Shown: positions 40,220 to 49,267 of the stretch, piece by piece
Layout of the letters: every line of letters starts with the position of its first letter
Numbering within the stretch: position 1 is the stretch's first letter
Origin: Coemansia sp. RSA 1200
Lineage: Eukaryota > Kickxellomycota > Kickxellomycetes > Kickxellales > Kickxellaceae
Assembly: GCA_027578915.1 (NCBI GenBank)
Contig: JANBTT010000019.1
Span: forward strand, 62,001 to 126,000
DNA length: 64,000 nucleotides
Direction: 5' to 3'
Position numbers and translations under genes: made by a program
Notes under the pieces: model-generated
Databases searched by the model: none
Seen by the model: the letters and a program-made list of their open reading frames with translations, nothing else
Told to the model about the DNA's origin: nothing

Positions 40220-41977
40220 ATGGAGGAGTCAAATCACAGCGTCGGCAACAGCAGCAACCCACAAAAGATTACGCTGCATGTGCGGCAGACAAATGGTACG
40301 GTTATAAACCACAGCGTCAGCAGCGTCGATGTTCTGGTGGCAGACTTGAAGTTGTCGCTAGCAGAGCTGACGGAGATTCCTGTTGAGCGGATTCGACTGA
40401 TGGCCAAAAGCACAATTCTGGCCGACGACAAAACCCTGGGCTTTTACGGTAAGTTTGCTGGCACCATTTTTCATTTTCTTTTGGAGGCATTTGATGGCTC
40501 CAAGCGTGTCCATTTGGAATTCCCGCTGACTAACAACTATTTTTTATTGTTTTCTGCTCTTCTAGGTGTTGAGGATGGCGCCGTGCTGCGGTTGGTGCAG
40601 CTGGCTGGCAGCAACTCGACCGGCGCACAGCCACGTAGTCTCACCGGCATATCCAAGGCCAACGCGCCGTCACCGTCGTCGTCGCAAACAAACGCACTAT
40701 CTAGTCAAGCCCGCCAGGTAAGAAACACACTTTTTTACTTTCTTATTCTGTTTCTGCTTACTGCTTTCTGCTACTTGTCTGGCTCTCTTTGTCGGATAAA
40801 GATATATGCACATGCAAGTGGTCTGCTGGTAGGGGATTTTTCTTTTGCTCATCCTGTTCTGCTTTGTAACGACTTTGCAAGCATGGCTGGACATATTGCA
40901 ACGGAGGGAATGGGAGGGGCTTTCTTTTTGTTCCCAGCCACATGCAATAGTCTGATACTCTCTTTTCCTAGCTTCCTTGAAGTGCTACTGCTGCTAACTG
41001 GACTGGGTATTGCGAAAGATGCTTCTGTTATTCTTTTTTAATTTTGTATGTAGCTGTTCTTGTCGAATCCGCGGCTGGCGCAGACGATGATGATGGCAAA
41101 CCCACACATGCGCAGGGCGATTGAGGAGAACCCGGAGCTGCGGCAGATAATGAGCGATCCGAGCATCATGCGGCAGAGTCTGGACGCAGCGCAGAACCCG
41201 CAGCTGATGCAGGAGGTTCAGCGCAACAACGACCGAGCGCTATCGAATCTGGAGGCAGCACCGGGCGGCTACGCGCACATCCGGCGTATGTACCACAGCA
41301 TCCAGGAGCCGCTCAACCAGGCGGCGCGGGACAGCTCACGCACCCCGCTCGATGACCTCAATAGAAGACGCGCACAGGCGTTGGGCGCTTCGCGGCCTGA
41401 TCCCGGGAGAGTCAACACTACGCCGCTGCCTAATCCGTGGGCGCGGAGAAGACCCTCCTCCTCCTCTGTTGGGTCGCAGCGTCGCGCAATGGCCAATGCT
41501 GCGACTGACCAGGTGTCGCGCAGTGCTGACCGACTGGCCCGACTGGACATATCGGCACCCAGGGCCACCGCCGCCGCTGCTTCTGCTGCCACCGAGATGC
41601 GCGATCCGCTGGGTATTGTGCAGGCGGCCAGCGGGAGCGGAGACGGGCGGATGCGGTCGTTGCCGTCGTTTCTGGAAGCCATGCAAGGATCCGCCATGCT
41701 TCGGCCGCTGGGTTCCTCCTCCTCCGCGGGTGCTGGATCTGGCGATACCCCCGCGATGGATCGTTTGTCGCGCGAACCACCGGCGTCGGCTCCCGCGCAG
41801 TCGGCTGCCGGGTTGTCGAGCGAGGATCTCGACCGGTTCCGGCACCAGTTCCAGAGCGAGTTGGATCAATTAGAGGAGATGGGGTTCATTGACAAACCCA
41901 AGAACCTCAAGGCCCTGATTGCTAGTAACGGTGATCTCAACCTTGCCATCAACATTATCACGGGAGAGGAGGATTGA
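40220..41977 (+). CDS. DSK2: Ubiquilin/Dsk2 proteasome shuttle, three exons
   Basis: Exons 40220-40448, 40566-40717 and 41054-41977; 434 residues. Introns of 117 and 336 bases have GTAAGT/TCTAG and GTAAGA/TGTAG ends; phases 1 and 0 keep the frame. N-terminal UBL: ITLHVRQTNGTVINHSV, VERIRLMAKSTIL, KTLGFYGVEDGAVLRLVQ (crossing intron 1). Middle STI1-type region: LSNPRLAQTMMMANPHMRRA, IMSDPSIMRQSLDAAQNP, then HIRRMYHSIQEP. C-terminal UBA: QLEEMGFIDKPKNLKALIAS and LNLAINIITGEED. Ubiquilins carry ubiquitylated proteins to the proteasome, the UBL docking on the proteasome and the UBA on ubiquitin. The Ser/Ala-rich stretch before UBA is disordered. Confidence 0.95.
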
Positions 41978-42438
41978 GAGAGACAGAAGGAAGGAAGGAG
42001 AGATGTGTGTACCATTTTGGCATTTTTTGTTTCTTTTTATTACAGCAGTGTTTTATCTATATCGAATAAGAGCATCTATCTCTTAAGCATGCTAATTACA
42101 TGAGAACAATTTGCTGGTAGATGATGACAGAGACTGCTTGCTCTTCGGTTACAAAGGCTGTGGAAGGATCCATCCACACATACCGTCGTTCGTTGGTGGG
42201 TGGTGTCTCTAGGATGCTCTAGCCTTTCCGTACCACCACATTTAGCAACCTTTTTAGTATTCTATACGATATGCAGTACTAAATAGCTTAAAAATAGCCA
42301 AAAATGTGGTACATGTTCAATTTCCATTTTCTCTTCCTTTTCTTTACACATTCAATATTGAACATCCGATTATTCATTTCTCTATACGCAAGAATGAGAA
42401 CCATTTCAGAAGCCACCAGGCTCAACGGGATCTCCCTA
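41978..42438. other. Intergenic region
   Basis: 3' flank of ubiquilin and AT-rich DNA. Nothing else seen. Confidence 0.5.
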
Positions 42439-42549
42439 CTAGTGTCCGGTCACACGATCCGCGAAGTAGGCAGCGAGCTTGGGCGTGAGCTCATCAACGG
42501 TGTCGCGCTGGCGCCAGCAGAGTGCGGCCCGGAAGACCAAGCGGTGGTG
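42439..42549 (-). CDS. Orphan terminal exon candidate
   Basis: On the minus strand a pyrimidine tract and CCACAG acceptor precede 36 codons ending in TAG: HHRLVFRAALCWRQRDTVDE, LTPKLAAYFADRVTGH. Third positions are nearly all G or C (about 29 of 36), as in real genes here, in contrast to the AT-rich flanks. No upstream exon could be joined: the neighbouring 80-residue ORF at 42769-43011 has only a weak donor in the wrong phase. It is either the last exon of a spliced gene whose first exon I could not find, or a gene remnant. Product not recognised. Confidence 0.35.
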   Translation of the reverse strand, partial: HHRLVFRAALCWRQRDTVDELTPKLAAYFADRVTGH

Positions 42550-42768
42550 CTGTGGACAAAAGGGGGAGAAAGAGGGTCACCGGAAGGGCGAAGAAGAATA
42601 AGCGAGAGTTTGGATGGGAGTGGGACTAGTTTCCCATGTATATTCTTTATTTTGTAAAAAAAATAATAATAAATGAAATGAAATGAAATAGAAAACAATA
42701 AATTTTCGAACGTTGTAAATATGTGTAGGCGAAATAACATATAATTTATATAGGTTCTAATCTTGTAT

Positions 42769-43011
42769 TTACGTTGACGTCTTTTTATTTTTATTTTCCT
42801 TATCTCTTTGTTTCAGCAGCACAGACAGCTTTGACGGGTTGTCCTTGCCAAACTTCTCTCTCTTCTTGTTCAGCTTTTGATACTCTTTAAATGTTGCCTT
42901 GAATTCTTTTTCTTTGCCTATCCTTAGCGTGTAGCTGCCGTCTGCATTGAGATGCATATTCAAAGCTTTAGAGCCGTCATAATTTTTAATAATATCTTTA
43001 ACATCCGGCAT
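42769..43011 (-). CDS. Small Lys-rich protein, unknown
   Basis: 80 residues from MPDVKDIIKNYDGSKALNMH, with DGSYTLRIGKEKEFKATFKE and a Lys-rich end LLKQRDKENKNKK. One exon, complete start and stop. Predicted beta strands followed by helices; no signal or membrane segment. The end is vaguely like the basic tail of SRP14, but the SRP14 N-terminal region is missing and the tail is low complexity, so no name is given. Codons are more AT-rich than the neighbours. Confidence 0.5.
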   Translation of the reverse strand: MPDVKDIIKNYDGSKALNMHLNADGSYTLRIGKEKEFKATFKEYQKLNKKREKFGKDNPSKLSVLLKQRDKENKNKKTST

Positions 43012-43136
43012 GTTTAGTTGGGGGGTTAGCTAGGTGATATCAGTCTACTTTTAGTTGAAGAGAAAACAAAAGAGAAACACTAGGCGATGGTGTCTTGTCC
43101 TTTTTATAGCATAGTTTTGTACTTGTATAATACCAG

Positions 43137-43366
43137 TGGATGGCGTTTGCATTGGGGGTTTTTTAATATCCCATCAAATACTGGCTCTCTTTGCAGCCGC
43201 CATTTCAATGGGGTTTATTGCAGCTAAATACAAAGAAAGGAATTCCAGCGCACCAAGGGATGTTAAACCAAAAGGGTTGAAAGAACAACAACAACGACAA
43301 CAACAAGACTTTTATAACCATTCATTTGCGTATTCGCATAGCTGGCAGTTGGAGAAGGCTTTTTAG
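43137..43366 (+). CDS. Short membrane-segment ORF, possible ATP synthase subunit k-like
   Basis: An open stretch preceded by an ATACCAG acceptor-like site reads GGFLISHQILALFAAAISMG and FIAAKYKERNSSAPRDVKPK, then a Gln-rich tail, to TAG at 43364-43366. The short segment (hydrophobic helix after SHQ-LAL, then basic residues) recalls the tiny F1Fo subunit k (Atp19). No in-frame ATG precedes the helix, so a small upstream exon would be needed, and none was identified. Low-confidence call. Confidence 0.25.
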
Positions 43367-43441
43367 AGATGAACAAAGAGAAAACAAAGCAAAACAAAGC
43401 AAACCACTCCACTTCCAGTCTACCACTCCTCCCCTTTCTTT

Positions 43442-43870
43442 CTACGAGGAGGAGCGCTCGGCAACAGCAGGATCCCACGAATCGACCTTTGGGCGCACAG
43501 TGTTATACGTAACGCTGGCCTTGTTCGTGCAGGTGTAGTTTTCATAATGCGGGAAGGCCATCCACTTGGGGCGGCACAGGAAGGCAGAGTCCTCCTGCGG
43601 CGTCGAGCGGGGCACCTCATCGGTAGTCTTGTGGAGCCACGAATGCCAGCGCGGCGGAATCTGACTCGCATCCATGTACCGCGGACTGGCCGCCGGCACG
43701 CACCACCGCTCGCGCCCGTACCGCTCCGTTGCGTTCCGGTAGTACCGGTTGCCAAGCTCGTCGATTCCCACCAGGTCGCCCCATTTGGCATCATCCAGTT
43801 TGCGCAGATTCTCAAAGTCCCGCCGTGGCGACTGCTTGAGCGTGAACTTTAGAAAGCGCGCAAGTGACAT
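43442..43870 (-). CDS. NADH:ubiquinone oxidoreductase accessory subunit NDUFA12 (B17.2)
   Basis: 142 residues from MSLARFLKFTLKQSPRRDF, one exon. Seen: WGDLVGIDELGNRYYRNATE and YGRERWCVP, the conserved core of B17.2, then DASQIPPRWHSWLHKTTDEV and P-KWMAFPHYENYTCTN. The subunit sits in the matrix arm of respiratory complex I near the N/Q-module junction. Its presence shows the organism keeps complex I, unlike Saccharomyces. The start was chosen at MSLAR, the typical opening, rather than the longer frame upstream, which is AT-rich leader. Confidence 0.96.
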   Translation of the reverse strand: MSLARFLKFTLKQSPRRDFENLRKLDDAKWGDLVGIDELGNRYYRNATERYGRERWCVPAASPRYMDASQIPPRWHSWLHKTTDEVPRSTPQEDSAFLCRPKWMAFPHYENYTCTNKASVTYNTVRPKVDSWDPAVAERSSS

Positions 43871-44073
43871 TTGGAGTTCTGTGTTTGTGGCGAAGAAGAA
43901 GAGAAAGAAAGATTGTCGATTCAAGAAGGCAAAGCAAAAAAAGGAGAACGAGAAATCCAGCTAATTATAAATTCCAAGAAAGAGAAAAAGATAAAGCAAT
44001 ATTATCTGCAGATCTGGGGGGGGGGGTAAAGAGGAAGCAAAAAAAAAAATACTAGACGTCATTATTTCTACGC

Positions 44074-45372
44074 TCACCCCAGATACTCGCAGATCTTGTC
44101 GAGCAGCTCGGTGCCGTAATCCTGCGACAGCTCCCAGATCATGATGCCGCCCAGCCTGCGACGCAGCACGTAGTCGGCCTTCCAGCTAACAGCCACGGGG
44201 TCGTCGAAAGAGATCATAACGCGGTCGCTGGCACTGTACAGAATCGGGGCCTTAGCCGCATCGTCCCAATGCACGGCGTATCCGGATCCCTCGCGCAGAT
44301 GCGCGGCACGCAGCGCCTTGTAGTCAAACACGCCCTGCTCCCACGTGCCCGGCGGCGACCCGCTGAACGAACACCCGAGGCCCGGCGGCGCAGCTCCCGC
44401 ACACGCAGACGATACGTTGGCGAATCCGCGACCGTAGAATCCGACGCCCAGCACGATCTTCTCGGGCGGCACGCCGCGGTGCAGAAAGTCAGACACGGTG
44501 TCGTTGCCAGCTAGACCCGAATCGCCGGCGGACGGGCGGAACAGGTTCTGCTGGTGGCCGGTGACAGGCGACCACGGACCAGCGTAGTCGTAGGCCATGA
44601 TGTTGATGTGGTCCACCACATGTGCAATGGATCCGAGATCCAGATGGCGGTACACCGTGGGAGCCGCCGACGTCGCAATTGAGATCTCGTGCCTTCCGAA
44701 CCGAGGCCTCTGCACCGCCGGCGAGTCCAGATGCGCACGCAGCTCGCGCAGCAGAACCAAGTAGTTGTGTCCGTCGTGGGGCGAATGGGCCGTCCCGTCC
44801 ATCCCGCCCTCCACCGGATGCTCCCAATCGATGTCGATGCCGTCGAACCTGTATTTCGCCAGGAACTCGCCCACCGACTGCACGAATCGGCGTCTGCGGT
44901 GCGCATCGCCAGCCATTGCCGAAAACCCTCCCGACAGCGTCCACCCGCCAACCGACACAAGCGTTCGCAGCCGCGGGTTCCTCGATCGCGCCGTCCCGTT
45001 CTCGTTATTGAACTCGCCAATGTTGCCGCGCATATCGTCTGCCGCATACACGGTGCCTGCAAACTCCTTCTGGATATCCGCCCACGGATCCACCAGCGCT
45101 ATCTGGTCGTTTTCGTCTAGCTTGGCAAACCCGTAGTTGACATGCGTCAGCTTCTCCACCGCCACCTGCGATGGCTCGAACTTGCGGTCGTATATCGACC
45201 ACCCTGTAAAGTACCCGACCTTGCGTGGCCCGCCGCTCATCGCTGGGTCCTTGTATTTGCTGTTGTTCTTCGAGTGCTGGGGAATGTACAGAATTGCCGT
45301 CAGAAGGAGAAACGTTAGTGCGCTGAATAGTATGTACTGCTGACGACTCCAACCGCCGCGGGGCATGGCCAC
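44074..45372 (-). CDS. Chitinase, glycoside hydrolase family 18, membrane-anchored
   Basis: 432 residues, one exon. Residues about 14-31 form a hydrophobic helix (YILFSALTFLLLTAILYI) flanked by Arg/Lys, with no cleavage site after it, so a type II signal anchor is likely. The GH18 barrel follows: VGYFTGWSIYDRKF, VNYGFAKLD, TLVSVGGWTLSGGFS, and the catalytic DGIDIDWEHP with acid/base Glu at about residue 184. Later motifs INIMAYDYAGPW and GIMIWELSQDYG complete the active-site face. It hydrolyses beta-1,4 chitin, probably for wall remodelling at the cell surface or in the secretory lumen. No chitin-binding module or GPI site is visible. The gene ends within 205 bases of the NDUFA12 start, on the same strand. 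Confidence 0.95.
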   Translation of the reverse strand: MAMPRGGWSRQQYILFSALTFLLLTAILYIPQHSKNNSKYKDPAMSGGPRKVGYFTGWSIYDRKFEPSQVAVEKLTHVNYGFAKLDENDQIALVDPWADIQKEFAGTVYAADDMRGNIGEFNNENGTARSRNPRLRTLVSVGGWTLSGGFSAMAGDAHRRRRFVQSVGEFLAKYRFDGIDIDWEHPVEGGMDGTAHSPHDGHNYLVLLRELRAHLDSPAVQRPRFGRHEISIATSAAPTVYRHLDLGSIAHVVDHINIMAYDYAGPWSPVTGHQQNLFRPSAGDSGLAGNDTVSDFLHRGVPPEKIVLGVGFYGRGFANVSSACAGAAPPGLGCSFSGSPPGTWEQGVFDYKALRAAHLREGSGYAVHWDDAAKAPILYSASDRVMISFDDPVAVSWKADYVLRRRLGGIMIWELSQDYGTELLDKICEYLG

Positions 45373-45745
45373 TTGTGCTTATATACTACGGAGCTGTTTG
45401 TATTCTGCGTCCAAAGAAAGAGAGAAGAAGAAGAAATAGAGCAACGTGTCCCAAAAGAGCGGAGAAGAAAAAGAAAAAGAAGTCTGTGTGGACGTTTTTC
45501 TAGAACAGATGAAAAAGGGGGGAGAGAGAAATCAGCATACATCCACTTCTCTCACTCGGACCACGCCAGGTTGCGGAGAATCATCGGGAGAAAGAAAGGG
45601 TTCAAGGAGCACATGGATTGTGCCAAGAGCCAGCACATCCAAACAAGCAAATGGAAGGAAATGATAGGGGAAGAACAGTTCCCAAAAATAGGCCTTGACG
45701 CAAGCAAGGAAAAAGCCAAGCAAGACGATGGTGGTGGTGATGATG
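45373..45745. other. Intergenic region
   Basis: Promoter DNA of the chitinase gene and 3' flank of the GGTase gene, A/G-rich on the plus strand. No gene seen. Confidence 0.55.
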
Positions 45746-46783
45746 TCATACCGCGCTTCCGGTCCGCGCAGCACGCAGGCTCCGGACGATGGACTCGGGC
45801 AGCAGGAGCTCCGGCGCCATGCGGGGCAGCTCGTCGGGGCGGCAGAACCCGTAGCCGGCGATTCCCAGCGCCGAATGCAGGGGATCGGGACGGGTGTCAG
45901 GGTTCTTCGATACGCCGCCATACGGGGCCTCGCAGCTCTGGATGAAGGCGGCAACCTCGTCGCAGTTGACCAGCGCGTGGCCGCCAAGCATCTCGACGGA
46001 GGCGCCAACCCAGAAGGAGTAGCACACGTCGGGGTCCTTGTTGGTGCGGCCCTGGTACCCGCCGTTCTGGTGGAGCATGGCCCACCGCAGCATGCGACTG
46101 CGGTCGCCAGCCGCAACCACCTGGTGCAGCGTGCCCATCAGCGAAAGACTGGCCACGCAGCAGTACAGATGGCCGCCATGCGACTCGTGCAGCGGCGCCT
46201 GGGTCATTCCGCCGTCAAAGTTGATGCATCCGCCAATGTACCGCGACGCCGCCAGCCGATCGACGCCGCGCCAGTCGTCCAGGATGTACGAGATCGCGCA
46301 GGCGCAGAAGATGAACCGCGGGTCGCGCTCGGTGGTTCCCGGGTGCGGGATAAACGAACCGGACTTTTGCTGCAGGCACCCGAGCGCCCGGACGATCGCC
46401 TCCCGATCGACCCTCGCCAGATCGTCGCCCAAAATAAGCAGCGCGCACAGGGCGCTGTATGTGGCCGCAATGTTGCCGCTGTTCGCCGCGACGTTCTCGC
46501 ACGCCTCGTGCGGCCCAAACAGGCTTCCTCCGCGGAACCCGCGGTACGCCTCGTTCCCGCGGCGGGCCGGGATCTGCTGCGCGTATATCCACTCCACCAT
46601 CTCCGTCCTCTCCTGCTTGGATACCGTCTCGTCCAGCCGGCCCAGCGCCGCCAGCCCCGCCAGACACAGGTGCGCCAGCGTCATGCGTGTGGCATCGAGT
46701 CCCGCTGTTTGCGCCGGAAGCATCGTCAGACAGTGCTTGAAGTACCGCGCGTGGGTGTCCACCGAAAGGCCCTGGGCTGACAT
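45746..46783 (-). CDS. CDC43: Geranylgeranyltransferase type I beta subunit
   Basis: 345 residues from MSAQGLSVDTHARYFKHCLT, one exon. Protein prenyltransferase beta alpha-alpha barrel with repeats: YRGFRGGSLFG, ALGCLQQKSGSFIPHPG, YIGGCINFDGGMTQAP and LHQNGGYQGRTNKDPDVCYS. Zn ligands seen: Asp and Cys in DPDVCYSFWVGA near residue 250 and His in DPLHSALGIAG near residue 303. With the RAM2-type alpha subunit it adds geranylgeranyl to CaaX proteins such as Rho GTPases. Type I was preferred over farnesyltransferase beta because of length and the SHGGHLYCCVASLSL and DPLHSALGIAG stretches; paralogue confusion is possible. The frame extends 67 codons upstream, but that part encodes an Ile tract from an ATT repeat and is leader. 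Confidence 0.88.
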   Translation of the reverse strand: MSAQGLSVDTHARYFKHCLTMLPAQTAGLDATRMTLAHLCLAGLAALGRLDETVSKQERTEMVEWIYAQQIPARRGNEAYRGFRGGSLFGPHEACENVAANSGNIAATYSALCALLILGDDLARVDREAIVRALGCLQQKSGSFIPHPGTTERDPRFIFCACAISYILDDWRGVDRLAASRYIGGCINFDGGMTQAPLHESHGGHLYCCVASLSLMGTLHQVVAAGDRSRMLRWAMLHQNGGYQGRTNKDPDVCYSFWVGASVEMLGGHALVNCDEVAAFIQSCEAPYGGVSKNPDTRPDPLHSALGIAGYGFCRPDELPRMAPELLLPESIVRSLRAARTGSAV

Positions 46784-46825
46784 CTGTGGAATCCAATTAT
46801 GAATGGAGGGGCTGAATGAAAAACC

Positions 46826-46859
<34 letters not shown>

Positions 46860-47158
46860 GAAAGGATGGGAGAAAGCCAGGCTGAATTTTCAGAGTTGTT
46901 GGTACACTCTATGGGGGGGGGATAGCAAGAATAATAAATGCTGGAGCAAGAGAAAGAGAGAAAGAGAGGGAAGGATGTCCACAAAGCGCATACAGCTCGT
47001 TACCGGATTTTGGCAAAAGAAAAAAGATGAGCGCACCCACGCATACAACGGCAATGATGAGGAGCTAGTTGGACTATACGCCTGTCCGCTATCCATTCAC
47101 ACTATGTAGAAGCAACAACAGCAGATAAAAAAGGACCACGCTAACAACTAGCTGGCTG
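46784..47158. other. Intergenic region
   Basis: Upstream DNA of the GGTase gene and 3' flank of DOT1. It contains the AAT microsatellite and an eight- to nine-base G run near 46913. No gene seen. Confidence 0.55.
46826..46859 (+). repeat. AAT trinucleotide microsatellite
   Basis: About eleven AAT units about 45 bases upstream of the GGTase start; on the minus strand it reads ATT and gives a false Ile tract in the open leader. Confidence 0.95.
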
Positions 47159-48991
47159 TTACGCCACGCCGCAAGAGGCCAGGAACTTCCTCATCCGCGA
47201 GCGATCAACGGTCTGCACAAAGTACTCGCCGCCATTGTCCGTCCAGCTAACGCACTGGCTCCAGTAGGCAAATCTCCTAACAGTCAGGATGCTCTCGGGC
47301 GAATGGAAGTTGCGGGCACTGATCTTGTGGTCGGGAGTAACAAACGGCCTGAGCGAGACGATGCGGGCGCCCTCCTTCAGATCAAGGAACATCTGCATCA
47401 GATTCTGATTAAGCGCGCCGTCGAAGGCGTAGTTGTTGACCAGCAGCACATCGGCCGTGGGCAGCAGTCGCTGGACCTCGATGCTCTCGCAGAAATCGCC
47501 GCGCCACACCTGCACTGACCCGTGGTCCAGCCGGTACTGCCGCATGCGGTGCTCGAACTCGCGCGCCTGGCGCTGCGCAAAGCGAGCCGGGACCTTCATG
47601 ATCTCCACGCCCGACGCCTGGCACCCGGTCTGCGCGGCCACCTGGAGCACCACGTTGCCGATCCCGCAGCCAAGATCAACAAACACAGAATCGCCGGTGA
47701 TCTGCGCATCGTCGATGATCTGGTTGACGAGCGTCGGCAGGATCTCGCCATACACGTTGTTCGAGAACGCCTTGTACTGCCGCAGCAGCCCGACGGTGGG
47801 CGCCACCACGCGGTTGTATATCTGCTCGATGATGTGGATCGCCAGCTCCGACGGAATCGTACTCGCCGAGCCGAGCCGGGCGCCGCCCCCGACGTGGCCG
47901 GCCATCCGCTCGTGCGCAAGCATTGTGTTAAACAGCCCGACGGCGCGCACAAACTCCGCGCCCCGGCGTCTATTGCGCGCACGCTCCAGCTGCCGCATAA
48001 CACCTTGCTCCTTGTCCTCGCACACGCGGTACCGGAAGTCGGGCGAGTCGACAAGATACATCGCAACCACACGAACCGTCGCCATCAGATCGTTGACTGG
48101 CAGGTACTCGTCGCGCGGCTCCGTGGCCTCGCGGTCGTACGACCGGGGCATTAGCAGCGAGAACGTCTCGCAGGCTTCGGCCGATCCCGGCAGCTGCAGG
48201 TCAATCGTGCTTAGCCGCTCGTCTGCGTCGTCCCACTCAAAGTAGTCCTCGTAGTGCGTCTCGCTCTGCTTGACCGCATCGGCCGAGCTGACCACCGCGC
48301 CCGCGCCCTGTTCAGAATCATCCTCCGCGGCTGGCAAGGGCGACGGCAGCCCCGGATGGCCCAATCTGCCGCCGCTGCCTCCTCCTCCTGCTGCTGCTCC
48401 TCCTATGCTCTGCGGAGGCACGCTTGCGCAGCGCTCGATCTCCTTGGCAGTATCGACAGTCTTCTCCCGCGGACGCTGCTTCTCCGTTAGCCGCTGGGCA
48501 CTGCCCCGGCCGTGTCTCCGTTTGTCTTCCGCCGCATTATTACTATTGCCAGTCAGCAATCGCTCGGCGGGCCGCGGAGAAGCAGGCAGAGATCCGACGC
48601 GCTCGCGGTTCCTGTTGACGATCTCCCGGTCTCTTGGCGAAACCACCGCACGTGCAACCGCCGCCACTTTCGTAGCAGTATTAGGTGTGGTGTGTGCGTG
48701 GGGCCTTGTAGTTTTTGCCTTCCTCGGCTCCCTCTCGTCTTCCTCTCGTCTGCAGCCAACAGAGTCTGGGCTCCCGTCTCGCCGTCTCTTCTGTCCGCTC
48801 TCCCGCTGCACACCACCAGGTGCTTCTCTGCGGGGCTTCTGTTTTGGCTTGAATGGCTGTTGTGTGCGGGACGCTGCTTTCTGCTTGCTGACCACTCTTT
48901 CCTCAACCCGAATGTTGAACGTCGGCTGCGGCGGCTTCTTGGCCGCTGACGCCGATGCTGGAGCCTTTGGCGCTCCGAAAAACAGGTCCAT
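47159..48991 (-). CDS. DOT1: Histone H3-K79 methyltransferase Dot1
   Basis: 610 residues, one exon. The N-terminal half is basic and disordered (KPKQKPRREAPG, many Arg/Ser), a likely nucleosome/DNA-binding tail as in yeast Dot1. The catalytic domain is C-terminal: FSNNVYGEILPTLVNQII, SAM motif VFVDLGCGIGNVVLQVAAQT, ASGVEIMKVPARFA, the Dot1-specific VLLVNNYAFDGALNQNLMQM, and LKEGARIVSLRPF near the end. Dot1 methylates Lys79 in the H3 core without a SET domain and acts in silencing, transcription elongation and DNA damage checkpoints. Unlike human DOT1L, the domain lies at the C-terminus, the fungal arrangement. The final WTDNGGEYFVQTVDRS matches the yeast closing strand. Confidence 0.97.
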   Translation of the reverse strand: MDLFFGAPKAPASASAAKKPPQPTFNIRVEERVVSKQKAASRTQQPFKPKQKPRREAPGGVQRESGQKRRRDGSPDSVGCRREEDEREPRKAKTTRPHAHTTPNTATKVAAVARAVVSPRDREIVNRNRERVGSLPASPRPAERLLTGNSNNAAEDKRRHGRGSAQRLTEKQRPREKTVDTAKEIERCASVPPQSIGGAAAGGGGSGGRLGHPGLPSPLPAAEDDSEQGAGAVVSSADAVKQSETHYEDYFEWDDADERLSTIDLQLPGSAEACETFSLLMPRSYDREATEPRDEYLPVNDLMATVRVVAMYLVDSPDFRYRVCEDKEQGVMRQLERARNRRRGAEFVRAVGLFNTMLAHERMAGHVGGGARLGSASTIPSELAIHIIEQIYNRVVAPTVGLLRQYKAFSNNVYGEILPTLVNQIIDDAQITGDSVFVDLGCGIGNVVLQVAAQTGCQASGVEIMKVPARFAQRQAREFEHRMRQYRLDHGSVQVWRGDFCESIEVQRLLPTADVLLVNNYAFDGALNQNLMQMFLDLKEGARIVSLRPFVTPDHKISARNFHSPESILTVRRFAYWSQCVSWTDNGGEYFVQTVDRSRMRKFLASCGVA

Positions 48992-49267
48992 AATCGCGTG
49001 GAAAAAAAGTACTAGGAAGAACTAGTTTTTATACCTCTTGCGAGAATTTGTACAGCTAAATTGGTAAAAAATAGAATATTAATAAAGAAACAAACAATAC
49101 AGTTCTTGCCCCTCGTTCAATAAAGGCGCATAGACCCAAAGGAATGGAGAGAAGAGAAGAGGAGAAGAGAAAAAGCGAATGAAAAAACGACTGGCTTTTC
49201 GTTTACCCAAAAGAAAAATGCACGTGAGCCTCCGCTTCCAGCCAATCAGTTAACGCTCAAAGGGAGC

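Noticed and set aside
42304..42657. Plus-strand 117-codon frame across the orphan exon
   Set aside because: Weaker third-position bias than the minus-strand frame, T-rich start and no motif.
42769..43011. Naming the 80-residue protein as SRP14
   Set aside because: Only the Lys-rich tail is similar; the N-terminal SRP14 strand-helix region is absent.
46784..46984. 67-codon extension of GGTase beta with a poly-Ile helix
   Set aside because: Comes from the AAT microsatellite; not a membrane segment.
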